Source of the DNA: an uncultured bacterium
Lineage (GTDB): Bacteria; Cyanobacteriota; Vampirovibrionia; Gastranaerophilales; Gastranaerophilaceae
DNA: 6,098 bases
Direction: 5' to 3'
Assembly: GCA_905211505.1 (NCBI GenBank)
Contig: CAJMAX010000044.1
Location: 1-6,098, forward strand
The position numbers and the translations under genes were made by a program. How positions within the stretch are numbered: the stretch's first letter is position 1; every line of letters starts with the position of its first letter. This document shows, one piece after another, positions 1 through 6,098 of the stretch. Below the pieces are notes generated by a model that had not been told where the DNA came from, did not search any database, and saw nothing but the letters and a program-made list of their open reading frames with translations.

Positions 1-1361
1 ATTATTAAACATATAATTCCTGATGCTAACCAGAAATATATAGCTCCATCCCAATTCTGATTACCGTTAGAACCCAATTTATCTACAAGGAATCCTGTTC
101 CGGTTGCAGATAAAAATGCGCCTACATAACCAAATGTTCCAGTAAAACCTGATGCCGCAGAAGCTACTTTTTTAGAACTTGATTCAACTGCACAAAGACC
201 GCCTATCATCATTTGCGGACCATACGTAAATGCTCCAAGCAAACCAATAATTACATAATTCAAAGCAGCTATTGTATTAAATTTCAACGCAATAATAGCA
301 AGAATAACACCAACTAAATAAATTAAATTAACAGGAGCTCTTTTTCCTTTAAACAATTTATCAGAAATTAACCCCGCACAAACTGTACCACAAATACCCA
401 CAAGAGGTAATGACGCTATCATATTTGTTGCATCTTTCAGTTCAATATTTTTTGCATTCTTCAAATACATTATCATCCAGTCTTCTGCGCCAAACCTAAT
501 AATATACACAAATATATAAGCGATGGCCAAAAGCCAAATTGTTTTATTACATAAAACATACTTTTTAAAGATCTGAACATAAGACATCTCGTCTTCTTCT
601 TTTTTATCATTACCAGATGTTTCTTTAACAGGTTCATTTCTATAAACTTCAACATCAGGAAGGCCTAAAGACTGAGGTCTGTCACGAAGCCTGTCAAACA
701 ACCATATTGCAGTAACTATAGCCAAGGCTCCAGGAACTAAAAATGCCGCTCTCCAGCCAAAATGAGCAGCGATGTGACCGGCAAGAATGAAGCTTAAAAA
801 TGTACCGGTCTGATGTGAACATGACCATAAAGACCATTTTGTACCACGTTCTGAATTTGAATACCAGTAAGTCAAACTCTTGGCAACAGCAGGAAAACCT
901 GCAGATTGAAACCATCCGCTAACACCCCATAAAAATGCCAGAGTCCACAATAATACCATTGCTGACATTTTCGTACTCAATCCTAATATGCTCACCGCAT
1001 TTGGCGCTAACGCAAACAAGATATTTGCAATTGCAGTCATTAACAGGGCTGTAGGGAAGAATTTTCTAACATCAGCACCATCTGCTAAAACACCGTTAAC
1101 AAATTTACCTATACCATAAGTCAAGTATAGAGAACTGCCCAACAAACCTAATTCTGTTGCTGAATAATGAAATTCTGCCATAATACCCGGCAACGCAACT
1201 GCAATATTTTTTTTACAAAGATAGAATACTGTATACCCTATAAAGCAAGCATAAAATATTCTTAACCTCCAATGTTTATACATTGAATCTACTTTTTCAG
1301 AATCTTGTATAGGTTCTTTTACAGGAGGTTCTTTATAAAATGCACTTAATCCTTTTAACAT
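1..1361 (-). CDS. OPA-family organophosphate:phosphate antiporter (GlpT/UhpT/UhpC-like MFS protein), 3' end cut off by the window
   Basis: Inner-membrane transporter of the major facilitator superfamily, expected to exchange a sugar phosphate or glycerol 3-phosphate for inorganic phosphate. The frame is open from ATG at 1361 to the window edge (453 codons). GlpT and UhpT are about 450-463 residues, so only the end of the last membrane helix and the tail are missing. Recognisable from memory of the E. coli proteins: GYTVFYLCKKN (TM1), YGIGKF with K86, the loop 2-3 motif around D94, SCSHQTG with H183, LRDRPQSLGLP, a charged central loop near 235-275, VYIIRFGAEDW with R289, GLISDKLFKGKRAP, YGPQMMIGG and SGFTGTFGYVGA. 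Several of these look closer to UhpC than to GlpT. R289 matches the second substrate-binding Arg (GlpT R269), but K50 sits where GlpT has R45. The ATG has an AGGAGA site 9 nt upstream. The gene lies 13 nt after the exonuclease gene. Substrate, and whether it is a transporter or a UhpC-type sensor, cannot be decided; no uhpAB genes are visible here. Confidence 0.93.
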   Translation of the reverse strand, partial: MLKGLSAFYKEPPVKEPIQDSEKVDSMYKHWRLRIFYACFIGYTVFYLCKKNIAVALPGIMAEFHYSATELGLLGSSLYLTYGIGKFVNGVLADGADVRKFFPTALLMTAIANILFALAPNAVSILGLSTKMSAMVLLWTLAFLWGVSGWFQSAGFPAVAKSLTYWYSNSERGTKWSLWSCSHQTGTFLSFILAGHIAAHFGWRAAFLVPGALAIVTAIWLFDRLRDRPQSLGLPDVEVYRNEPVKETSGNDKKEEDEMSYVQIFKKYVLCNKTIWLLAIAYIFVYIIRFGAEDWMIMYLKNAKNIELKDATNMIASLPLVGICGTVCAGLISDKLFKGKRAPVNLIYLVGVILAIIALKFNTIAALNYVIIGLLGAFTYGPQMMIGGLCAVESSSKKVASAASGFTGTFGYVGAFLSATGTGFLVDKLGSNGNQNWDGAIYFWLASGIICLI

Positions 1362-1370
1362 AAGTCTTTT

Positions 1371-1376
1371 TCTCCT
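1371..1376 (-). promoter_or_regulatory. Ribosome binding site of the OPA transporter, overlapping the upstream stop codon
   Basis: On the minus strand AGGAGA lies 9 nt before the ATG at 1361. Its first two bases are the last two of the TAG stop (1377-1375) of the exonuclease gene. This fixes the transporter start and suggests that ribosomes ending on the first gene help initiation on the second. Confidence 0.75.
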
Positions 1377-2289
1377 ATTTATTCTTAATTACTTGAATAT
1401 TTCTTGTTTCAGTTAATTCATGTCTGGCATTTTTAATAATTTCCCGTTTTTCCTCATCGAGACTATGACCGTTAACTAATCTATCAACAAATCCGGTATT
1501 TAATTTTGTAGCCCTCTCAAGAGCACCAATCTCTTCCAAAACAGGTTTTATCTGTTCGAAATCATAACCAAATGATTGTTTCGAATTATAAAGCAGCAAA
1601 TCACCTTCCTGAGAGGTAATTGAACTACCTCCCAAATCAAAATATAGCTTAAATATAGATTTTAAATCCTGTAATTCAGATTGAAGAGTAGTAACAGTCT
1701 GCTGAATACGCAAAAATCTTTCAAAAAGGTATTCCACATTTTCAAGCTGTTTGTTTTCCCAATCATACTTCTGCAAATATAATTTTTTTAACTTTGGATA
1801 AGCCAACGCGAGTCCCATTGTATCACCCATTGCCCTATGATGATCTTTTAATTCTACTTTAAATTTTTCAGTCAAAGCATTCAAACCATGCGCATCCAGC
1901 TCCGGATAAACTTCTTTAAACATTTGCTGGGTATCAATTCTCTCATTTTTAATTTCACTACCGGTGACACGTTTTGAAGCCTCGTTGATAAATGTATAAT
2001 CGAATATTGCATTATGAGCAACTATCGGATAATCACCTATAAACTCTAAAATTTTAGGCATAACTTCAGCTTCTGTTGGCGCATCTACAACCATCTCCGC
2101 AGTTATCCCATGTATCGCAATACTTGATTTTCTAATATGCTGCTGCGGGTTTATCAATGTTTGAAACTCGTCTTTTATTTTGCCGTTTTCAAGCCTGAGT
2201 GCAGCAAACTCAACCATTTTTTCCCTAGTGTAATCCAATCCTGTTGTTTCAGTGTCTAAAACTATCTCAATTACTTTTTTTCTCGCCAT
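1375..2289 (-). CDS. DnaQ-like DEDDh 3'-5' exonuclease with an extra C-terminal region
   Basis: Predicted metal-dependent 3'-5' exonuclease of the DnaQ/epsilon superfamily, 304 residues, cytoplasmic. All catalytic positions are visible: Exo I in LDTETTG (D12, E14), Exo II in HNAIFDYTFI (D97), and Exo III of the epsilon type in HHRAMGD (H151, D156), giving a complete DEDDh set. The INPQ and IHGIT motifs near 46-63 are also usual for the family. The nuclease domain covers about residues 5-172. The remaining ~130 residues, including a likely coiled coil near 185-215, match nothing I recognise. The family includes the polymerase III epsilon subunit, the exonuclease part of PolC, RNase T and various repair nucleases. 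Because the C-terminal part is unknown and no polymerase gene is nearby, I do not call it dnaQ. The ATG at 2289 is supported by AGGA (2300-2297) 7 nt upstream. It is the first gene of the minus-strand pair with the OPA transporter. Confidence 0.93.
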   Translation of the reverse strand: MARKKVIEIVLDTETTGLDYTREKMVEFAALRLENGKIKDEFQTLINPQQHIRKSSIAIHGITAEMVVDAPTEAEVMPKILEFIGDYPIVAHNAIFDYTFINEASKRVTGSEIKNERIDTQQMFKEVYPELDAHGLNALTEKFKVELKDHHRAMGDTMGLALAYPKLKKLYLQKYDWENKQLENVEYLFERFLRIQQTVTTLQSELQDLKSIFKLYFDLGGSSITSQEGDLLLYNSKQSFGYDFEQIKPVLEEIGALERATKLNTGFVDRLVNGHSLDEEKREIIKNARHELTETRNIQVIKNK

Positions 2290-2382
2290 TTCTTTGTCCT
2301 AATTAGTACTATATAGATGATAGCACAAAAATTTTTTCCATGATAAAATGTGAAGTGTTAGTTAAATTATGGGGACAAAATT
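2290..2382. promoter_or_regulatory. Divergent intergenic region between the exonuclease and thioredoxin genes
   Basis: The two genes point away from each other, so both promoters should lie in these 93 bp. For the plus strand, TAAAAT at 2344-2349 is a candidate -10 element, about 34 nt before the thioredoxin ATG. For the minus strand, TATAGT (2313-2308) or TATCAT (2322-2317) are candidates. I found no convincing -35 hexamer at the right distance for any of them, so the exact sites are tentative. The thioredoxin gene has a weak SD-like GGGGA at 2371-2375. Confidence 0.35.
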
Positions 2383-2706
2383 ATGGATAATATTTTTGAA
2401 GTAAAAGACGGCATGTTTGAGCATGAAGTTTTACAATCTGAAATTCCTGTTGTTGTAGATTTCTGGGCAACCTGGTGCGGACCTTGCAGAAAACTTGCTC
2501 CAGTTATTGAAGAACTTGCTAAAAATTATGATAGCAAAGTAAGATTTGTAAAAGTTAATGTTGAAGAAAGTTTAAATATTGCTAAAGAATATTCTATCAG
2601 CGGACTTCCTACTCTTATGATATTCAAATCCGGCGAAGCTGTAGAAAGAATGACAGGATTAATGCCAAAATCCACAATAGTATCAAATATCGAAAAACAT
2701 ATTTAA
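2383..2706 (+). CDS. trxA: Thioredoxin
   Basis: Small cytoplasmic dithiol-disulfide oxidoreductase that reduces protein disulfides and is itself normally recycled by thioredoxin reductase. At 107 residues it is the usual length, a single thioredoxin fold with no signal peptide. The active site WCGPC places the redox cysteines at C32 and C35, with the buried acid D26 before it. The cis-proline is P76 in SGLPT, and the conserved glycines G84 and G92 follow, all at positions nearly identical to E. coli thioredoxin 1. The start ATG has a weak GGGGA 7 nt upstream. It appears to be monocistronic: it is divergent from the exonuclease gene and closed by a strong terminator 35 nt after its stop. No thioredoxin reductase gene is in the window. 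Confidence 0.97.
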   Translation: MDNIFEVKDGMFEHEVLQSEIPVVVDFWATWCGPCRKLAPVIEELAKNYDSKVRFVKVNVEESLNIAKEYSISGLPTLMIFKSGEAVERMTGLMPKSTIVSNIEKHI

Positions 2707-2740
2707 TCTTTTAAATAATATTTATTATCAAAAGAACTCA

Positions 2741-2804
2741 AAAACAGAAATCTTTAATAAACTTGTTATATGTAACAATTTGTTAAAGATTTCTGTTTTT
2801 TTTT
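2741..2804 (+). terminator. Intrinsic terminator after trxA: long nested hairpin plus T-run
   Basis: Perfect 17-base arms at 2741-2757 and 2783-2799 enclose a second perfect 6-bp stem, TTGTTA (2763-2768) and TAACAA (2773-2778), with a TATG loop. Between the two stems only a few bases are unpaired, so the whole can fold as one long stem. Nine Ts follow and overlap the right arm (2796-2804). The arm is unusually long and AT-rich for a terminator. The A-run at the left end could let it work weakly on the other strand too. Confidence 0.88.
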
Positions 2805-2861
2805 CATATTACTAAAGATAGCTGTCAAAATTCCGATAATTATACAAGTATAACCATATGG
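2805..2861 (+). promoter_or_regulatory. Leader and candidate promoter of the large Asn/Gln-rich protein gene
   Basis: Since a terminator lies just upstream, the large gene must have its promoter in or next to these 57 bp. GATAAT at 2835-2840 and TATAAC at 2849-2854 each match five of six bases of a -10 element; CTGTCA at 2822-2827 is a weak -35 candidate but is badly spaced. Transcription from either -10 would start at or within about 15 nt of the ATG at 2862. No Shine-Dalgarno sequence precedes that ATG, which leaves the start codon open (see the CDS entry). Confidence 0.3.
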
Positions 2862-5800
2862 ATGAAGGGCACTACATTGAGAATTAGTAAAATTCACAAA
2901 AGAAATGAAAATTTTAATATTTCAGGAGATATCGACACTTCCGGGGTAAGTATAGATGCAGATTTAGCAAAAGTACACAGTGAACGTGTAGTTGAGTATG
3001 CAAAAAAATTAAAAGCTAAAAACGGAACCAAATATTCTGATGAATATTACCTTTCAATGGCCAAAAGTATTGATAACAGAGAAATGAGAGGAGCATACTC
3101 TGAAGTTTCTCATAAAAAAGCTGCACTATGCCCTATTCAAGACCCCCAATGGGCTGGTTATTCATACGAAGAAATTATACAAATGGAAAATTCAGGATAT
3201 AAAATTCCTGAAGAAGTTTTGCTATGGGCACATGCTCAACAAGAATCAGATGTCGTAGCTTATCAAATAATCTCTGACGAAACAAACCTTGACGATAATT
3301 CTTCAACTGAAGAAATTACCGGAGATAATTCTATTAACAACATTCAAAAAACAGCAAAAGAATATGTCAATAAAGCTGACAACGCTCAAAAAGACAACCT
3401 GCTAAAGATAGAAGAATTCCAAAAAACAGTAGACAAAGCCCAAGAAATAAAAAAAGAAAGAGAAAATTCCTACAAAAATTCAATTCAAGAAGTTACAAAA
3501 TTGTCAGATGAGTTAAAACAACTTGAAACAAAAAATAAAAACAAAACGTTATCTCAAGCAGAAGAATCCCGATACAATGAGTTAAGAAAAATACTGAATA
3601 ACTCTAACAATAATACAATGCAACAACTTCAAACAGACACTGACGAACTGGATGAATTACTATCGAGCATGGACAAGCTAAATTCAGAGGCAACTGAAAA
3701 TATTCAACTTTCTCAAAATACGTTAAAAGCTGCCGAAGCACTCTCAAAACTTGGCAGGAATTACAATGATAACATGGCAACACACTCTACAAAAGGAATA
3801 GTTTGCCAAAATTCAGGTTTACTCAATGATATTTTATACGGGGTAAATACAACAGCTATTCAAAAAGTAGCACTGGATACAGGAACAGCCCTGGAAACAA
3901 ACACTAACGGAATATTATCAGAACTTAACAACGGCAAAAATATTGAACTTGAAAGTTTTGCAAAAGAATACACCCGAACAGTACAAAATCTTATGCCTAA
4001 AAATAACCAATCTGCACAAGAAAATAATACTGATAAAACAGAAGAGAACCAAACTTTGACTCAATCAACAAAATCTGATCCTACAAAGGAAAAGCAATCT
4101 TCAGAACAAAATATTCAACAAAAGGCTTCTAAAAATCTACCTGCGCAAACTACAGAAAACAACCAAGAAATAAACGACAGCAACAATACTATACAAAACG
4201 AAAATTTAAATAATCAAGAGATACCAACTGATGAAGAAAAACAACAAATAGCAGGCAACGACAAAACACAAAAAACAACACAAACAAACAAAAATACTCT
4301 TTCAGCTCTTTCTATAACAGGCTCACCTCAAGGCGCCATTAAAGCTGCAAGCATTTCCTCAATTACGACTTCTAATTTACAAGAAAGAGAAGCAGGTATA
4401 TCGACGTCTACCAAATCAATGCAGCAAGAATTCAATACCGCGCAAAAAAATATTACAAAACTACAAAAAGAACAAACAAAAATACAAAGTAAATATCAAA
4501 CAAATCAACAAGAAACAGAAATATATTTAGCAGAAATAGATTCTATAGCTGCAGAAAATAATGACAGCATTCAAGAAAATCCTCAACCGAAAGCTGAACA
4601 AATACAATCACTGCAAAACACTTCTGACCAAAACTTGCAGGATAATAAAAATAAAAATGAAAAAGAAACAACAATAACACCATCATTCTCAGCGGAAATT
4701 CAAAATACACAGCCAGACGCAAACAATGAAATTGAACCAATAATTGGTCAAATTAACAACATTTCCACTGAAAATCAAAAAATTACATCTGATTTGAATA
4801 AAGAAATTATAACAAGCAACACTTCAACTAATAAAGGACAAAAATCAAAAATAAATTTACAAAAACAAAACCAGCAATTTAATGTCCAAAACCAAGATGC
4901 AAAACAAATATCTAATAACGCAACAATTACAGGAGCAATAACTACAGGATTTGGAACATATAATCTGTCTGTAGGAATTCCATTACTTCAAAACGGTATA
5001 GCATTAATGCTTAATCCGTTCACATACAGCATCGGACAAACAATGTCCATACAAGCAACCAAACAGATAATTGAAGGTTCAGCTCAAGTTACAACAGGAG
5101 CTGCAGCAAGTATTGCCGGAGGCATAGGTATTGCAGCTGTTAATGACGCTTCAGATGAAATTCAAAATACAAACCTGGCATTAAGCGAAGCCCAAAAAAC
5201 AGCCACAAAAAACCAAAAAGCAATACAAGCTGCAAATATTCCTGAATTAACATCAACAGAAATTCAACCTGTAGATAATCAAAATAATTCAAATCAAAAT
5301 ACTGAAACAAATATGCCTACAACAAATTTTGCAAACAAAAATGAAAATATTCAGAACATACAAACATCAACTGCTCAAAACAGACCAGAAACAACAGCAG
5401 ACAAAAACACTCCAGAGCAAAACGAAATTCAAACAAGAGCAACATCTAACACAAGAAACAAAGAAACCGTAAGCAATAAAACTAATGATGCAGAGCAAAT
5501 CATTAACTCTCAAACAAATAAAGTTGATGATATGCTAAATGAAGATACAAAAATTTCACAAATTCTGGAAGATAAAATCATTGCTCTGAATTCATCAACA
5601 AAAACCATAGACGATAAAGAAGATATCTATGGAGATATAAAATTACTCCAAAGAACTCTTGAAAATTCCGATTCTGAAAGAGTAATTAACACAAAAAATG
5701 ATGCAAATGATAATATCCCAATTCAAGAAGAACCCCAACACCAGCCGGTAAATATAGAAAATACATCAGACAATTCTGCACTTTTAGCAGCATCAGCCAC

Positions 5801-5948
5801 TACAGTAGCCGATATAAAAAGTGCAACAGTAACAGATGACAAAACAACAATAAAGCTTGAACGATTTAACAATGACAGTATAATTGAATCTAAAAAGAAA
5901 ATGAAAAAAGTAACAGCTGTTTCTGCCGCACGAGGCGGTAAAACATAA
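2862..5948 (+). CDS. Large Asn/Gln/Thr-rich coiled-coil protein with a central hydrophobic Gly/Ala-rich block, function unknown
   Basis: I do not recognise this 1028-residue protein. In order it shows: a compact N-terminal region (about 30-135) with W97, W122 and C90; a long predicted coiled coil (about 160-300); a segment with C315; a low-complexity stretch rich in N, Q, T, S, E and K, with no aromatic residue between Y370 and F524; a second coiled coil (about 520-562); more low complexity; a hydrophobic Gly/Ala-rich block (about 687-765), including ITGAITTGFGTY and AAASIAGGIGIAA; a short helix (763-793); low complexity; a charged helical part (about 892-943); and a basic tail with KKKMKK. 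It has no signal peptide, sortase motif or enzyme signature. The ATG at 2862 lacks an SD. TTG at 2877 has GAAGGG 7 nt upstream and would remove five residues, giving an N-terminus reading (M)RISKIHKRNENFNISG. The gene stands alone between two terminators. A membrane-associated or structural role is inference only; that this is a real gene is strongly supported by its length and composition. Confidence 0.9.
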   Translation: MKGTTLRISKIHKRNENFNISGDIDTSGVSIDADLAKVHSERVVEYAKKLKAKNGTKYSDEYYLSMAKSIDNREMRGAYSEVSHKKAALCPIQDPQWAGYSYEEIIQMENSGYKIPEEVLLWAHAQQESDVVAYQIISDETNLDDNSSTEEITGDNSINNIQKTAKEYVNKADNAQKDNLLKIEEFQKTVDKAQEIKKERENSYKNSIQEVTKLSDELKQLETKNKNKTLSQAEESRYNELRKILNNSNNNTMQQLQTDTDELDELLSSMDKLNSEATENIQLSQNTLKAAEALSKLGRNYNDNMATHSTKGIVCQNSGLLNDILYGVNTTAIQKVALDTGTALETNTNGILSELNNGKNIELESFAKEYTRTVQNLMPKNNQSAQENNTDKTEENQTLTQSTKSDPTKEKQSSEQNIQQKASKNLPAQTTENNQEINDSNNTIQNENLNNQEIPTDEEKQQIAGNDKTQKTTQTNKNTLSALSITGSPQGAIKAASISSITTSNLQEREAGISTSTKSMQQEFNTAQKNITKLQKEQTKIQSKYQTNQQETEIYLAEIDSIAAENNDSIQENPQPKAEQIQSLQNTSDQNLQDNKNKNEKETTITPSFSAEIQNTQPDANNEIEPIIGQINNISTENQKITSDLNKEIITSNTSTNKGQKSKINLQKQNQQFNVQNQDAKQISNNATITGAITTGFGTYNLSVGIPLLQNGIALMLNPFTYSIGQTMSIQATKQIIEGSAQVTTGAAASIAGGIGIAAVNDASDEIQNTNLALSEAQKTATKNQKAIQAANIPELTSTEIQPVDNQNNSNQNTETNMPTTNFANKNENIQNIQTSTAQNRPETTADKNTPEQNEIQTRATSNTRNKETVSNKTNDAEQIINSQTNKVDDMLNEDTKISQILEDKIIALNSSTKTIDDKEDIYGDIKLLQRTLENSDSERVINTKNDANDNIPIQEEPQHQPVNIENTSDNSALLAASATTVADIKSATVTDDKTTIKLERFNNDSIIESKKKMKKVTAVSAARGGKT

Positions 5949-5978
5949 CTAAATTATACAAAATAACACTTTTTGTTA

Positions 5979-6017
5979 CCCTATTTATAATATGAATATT
6001 ATAAATAGGGCTTTTTT
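5979..6017 (+). terminator. Intrinsic terminator after the large protein gene
   Basis: Perfect 15-bp inverted repeat: CCCTATTTATAATAT at 5979-5993 pairs with 5996-6010, separated by GA. The base of the stem is three G-C pairs, and after one C there is a run of six Ts (6012-6017). It begins 31 nt after the TAA stop of the large gene, so that gene ends its own transcript. Confidence 0.92.
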
Positions 6018-6098
6018 CGGTTAAGAAACTCAAAAAATTTGCAAAATTATAAAAATATTACCCAACTATACAATTGTTTTATTAACACTTATTTATTT

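Noticed and set aside
473..655. 60-codon minus-strand open frame
   Set aside because: Lies inside the OPA transporter gene in another frame, and its translation is of low complexity with no family likeness.
694..915. 73-codon minus-strand open frame rich in Cys, Ser and Phe
   Set aside because: An out-of-frame shadow of the OPA transporter; no ribosome binding site of note and no recognisable protein.
3960..4320. Tandem repeats or CRISPR-like structure in the A-rich, Asn/Gln-rich region
   Set aside because: The sequence is compositionally biased but I see no regular repeat unit or spacer pattern at DNA or protein level.
4543..4740. 65-codon minus-strand open frame with a hydrophobic translation
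   Set aside because: Antisense to the large gene; the Phe/Leu/Val richness is simply the complement of its A-rich Asn/Gln/Lys codons.
2862..5948. Calling the large protein a type III secretion translocator (IpaB/YopB-like)
   Set aside because: Only the general order coiled coil then hydrophobic block agrees; there is no motif match and no secretion or chaperone gene in the window.
5964..5978. TAACA-N5-TGTTA inverted repeat, similar in reverse to the TTGTTA/TAACAA palindrome after trxA
   Set aside because: Only 5-bp arms in AT-rich DNA, located after a stop codon rather than at a promoter; chance is likely.
6018..6098. Possible start of another gene or a promoter at the right edge
   Set aside because: AT-rich with no clear start codon, SD or paired -35/-10 elements in the 81 bases available.

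Overview
The window is AT-rich bacterial DNA with the standard genetic code (TGG at tryptophan sites, TAA/TAG stops). It holds four protein genes and no RNA gene. The organism is not certain. The low GC, the style of the proteins and the N-terminus of the large Asn/Gln/Thr-rich protein suggest a gut-type, non-photosynthetic cyanobacterial relative (Gastranaerophilales/Melainabacteria). This is an impression from memory, not a demonstrated assignment.

Layout. Positions 1-2289 (minus strand) carry a two-gene unit. A DEDDh-type DnaQ-like 3'-5' exonuclease comes first, with its start at 2289. An organophosphate:phosphate antiporter of the OPA/MFS family (GlpT/UhpT/UhpC type) follows, with its start at 1361 and its last residues cut off by the window edge. 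The gap is 13 nt and the transporter's ribosome binding site overlaps the exonuclease stop codon, so the two are probably co-transcribed and translationally coupled. A 93-bp divergent intergenic region (2290-2382) separates them from a canonical thioredoxin gene (2383-2706, plus strand). That gene ends in a long nested hairpin plus T-run (2741-2804), a clear intrinsic terminator.

After a short AT-rich leader, positions 2862-5948 (plus strand) encode a 1028-residue protein that I do not recognise as any characterised family. It has a small folded-looking N-terminal region carrying the only two Trp residues and one of the two Cys. A long coiled-coil region follows, then a Asn/Gln/Thr/Ser/Glu/Lys-rich stretch with no aromatic residue for 153 positions. 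A second coiled coil, a Gly/Ala-rich hydrophobic block (about 687-765), more low-complexity sequence and a basic C-terminal tail complete it. It has no signal peptide and no obvious enzyme motif. A perfect 15-bp hairpin with a T-run (5979-6017) terminates it, so it looks like a single-gene transcription unit. The last 81 bases (6018-6098) are AT-rich and show nothing I can support.

Functionally, the exonuclease, transporter and thioredoxin are housekeeping or metabolic genes with no evident pathway link. The large protein is the one element likely to be undescribed. Its architecture (coiled coils around a hydrophobic, glycine-rich hairpin-like block) resembles a membrane-inserting or structural protein, but no function can be assigned from sequence alone.
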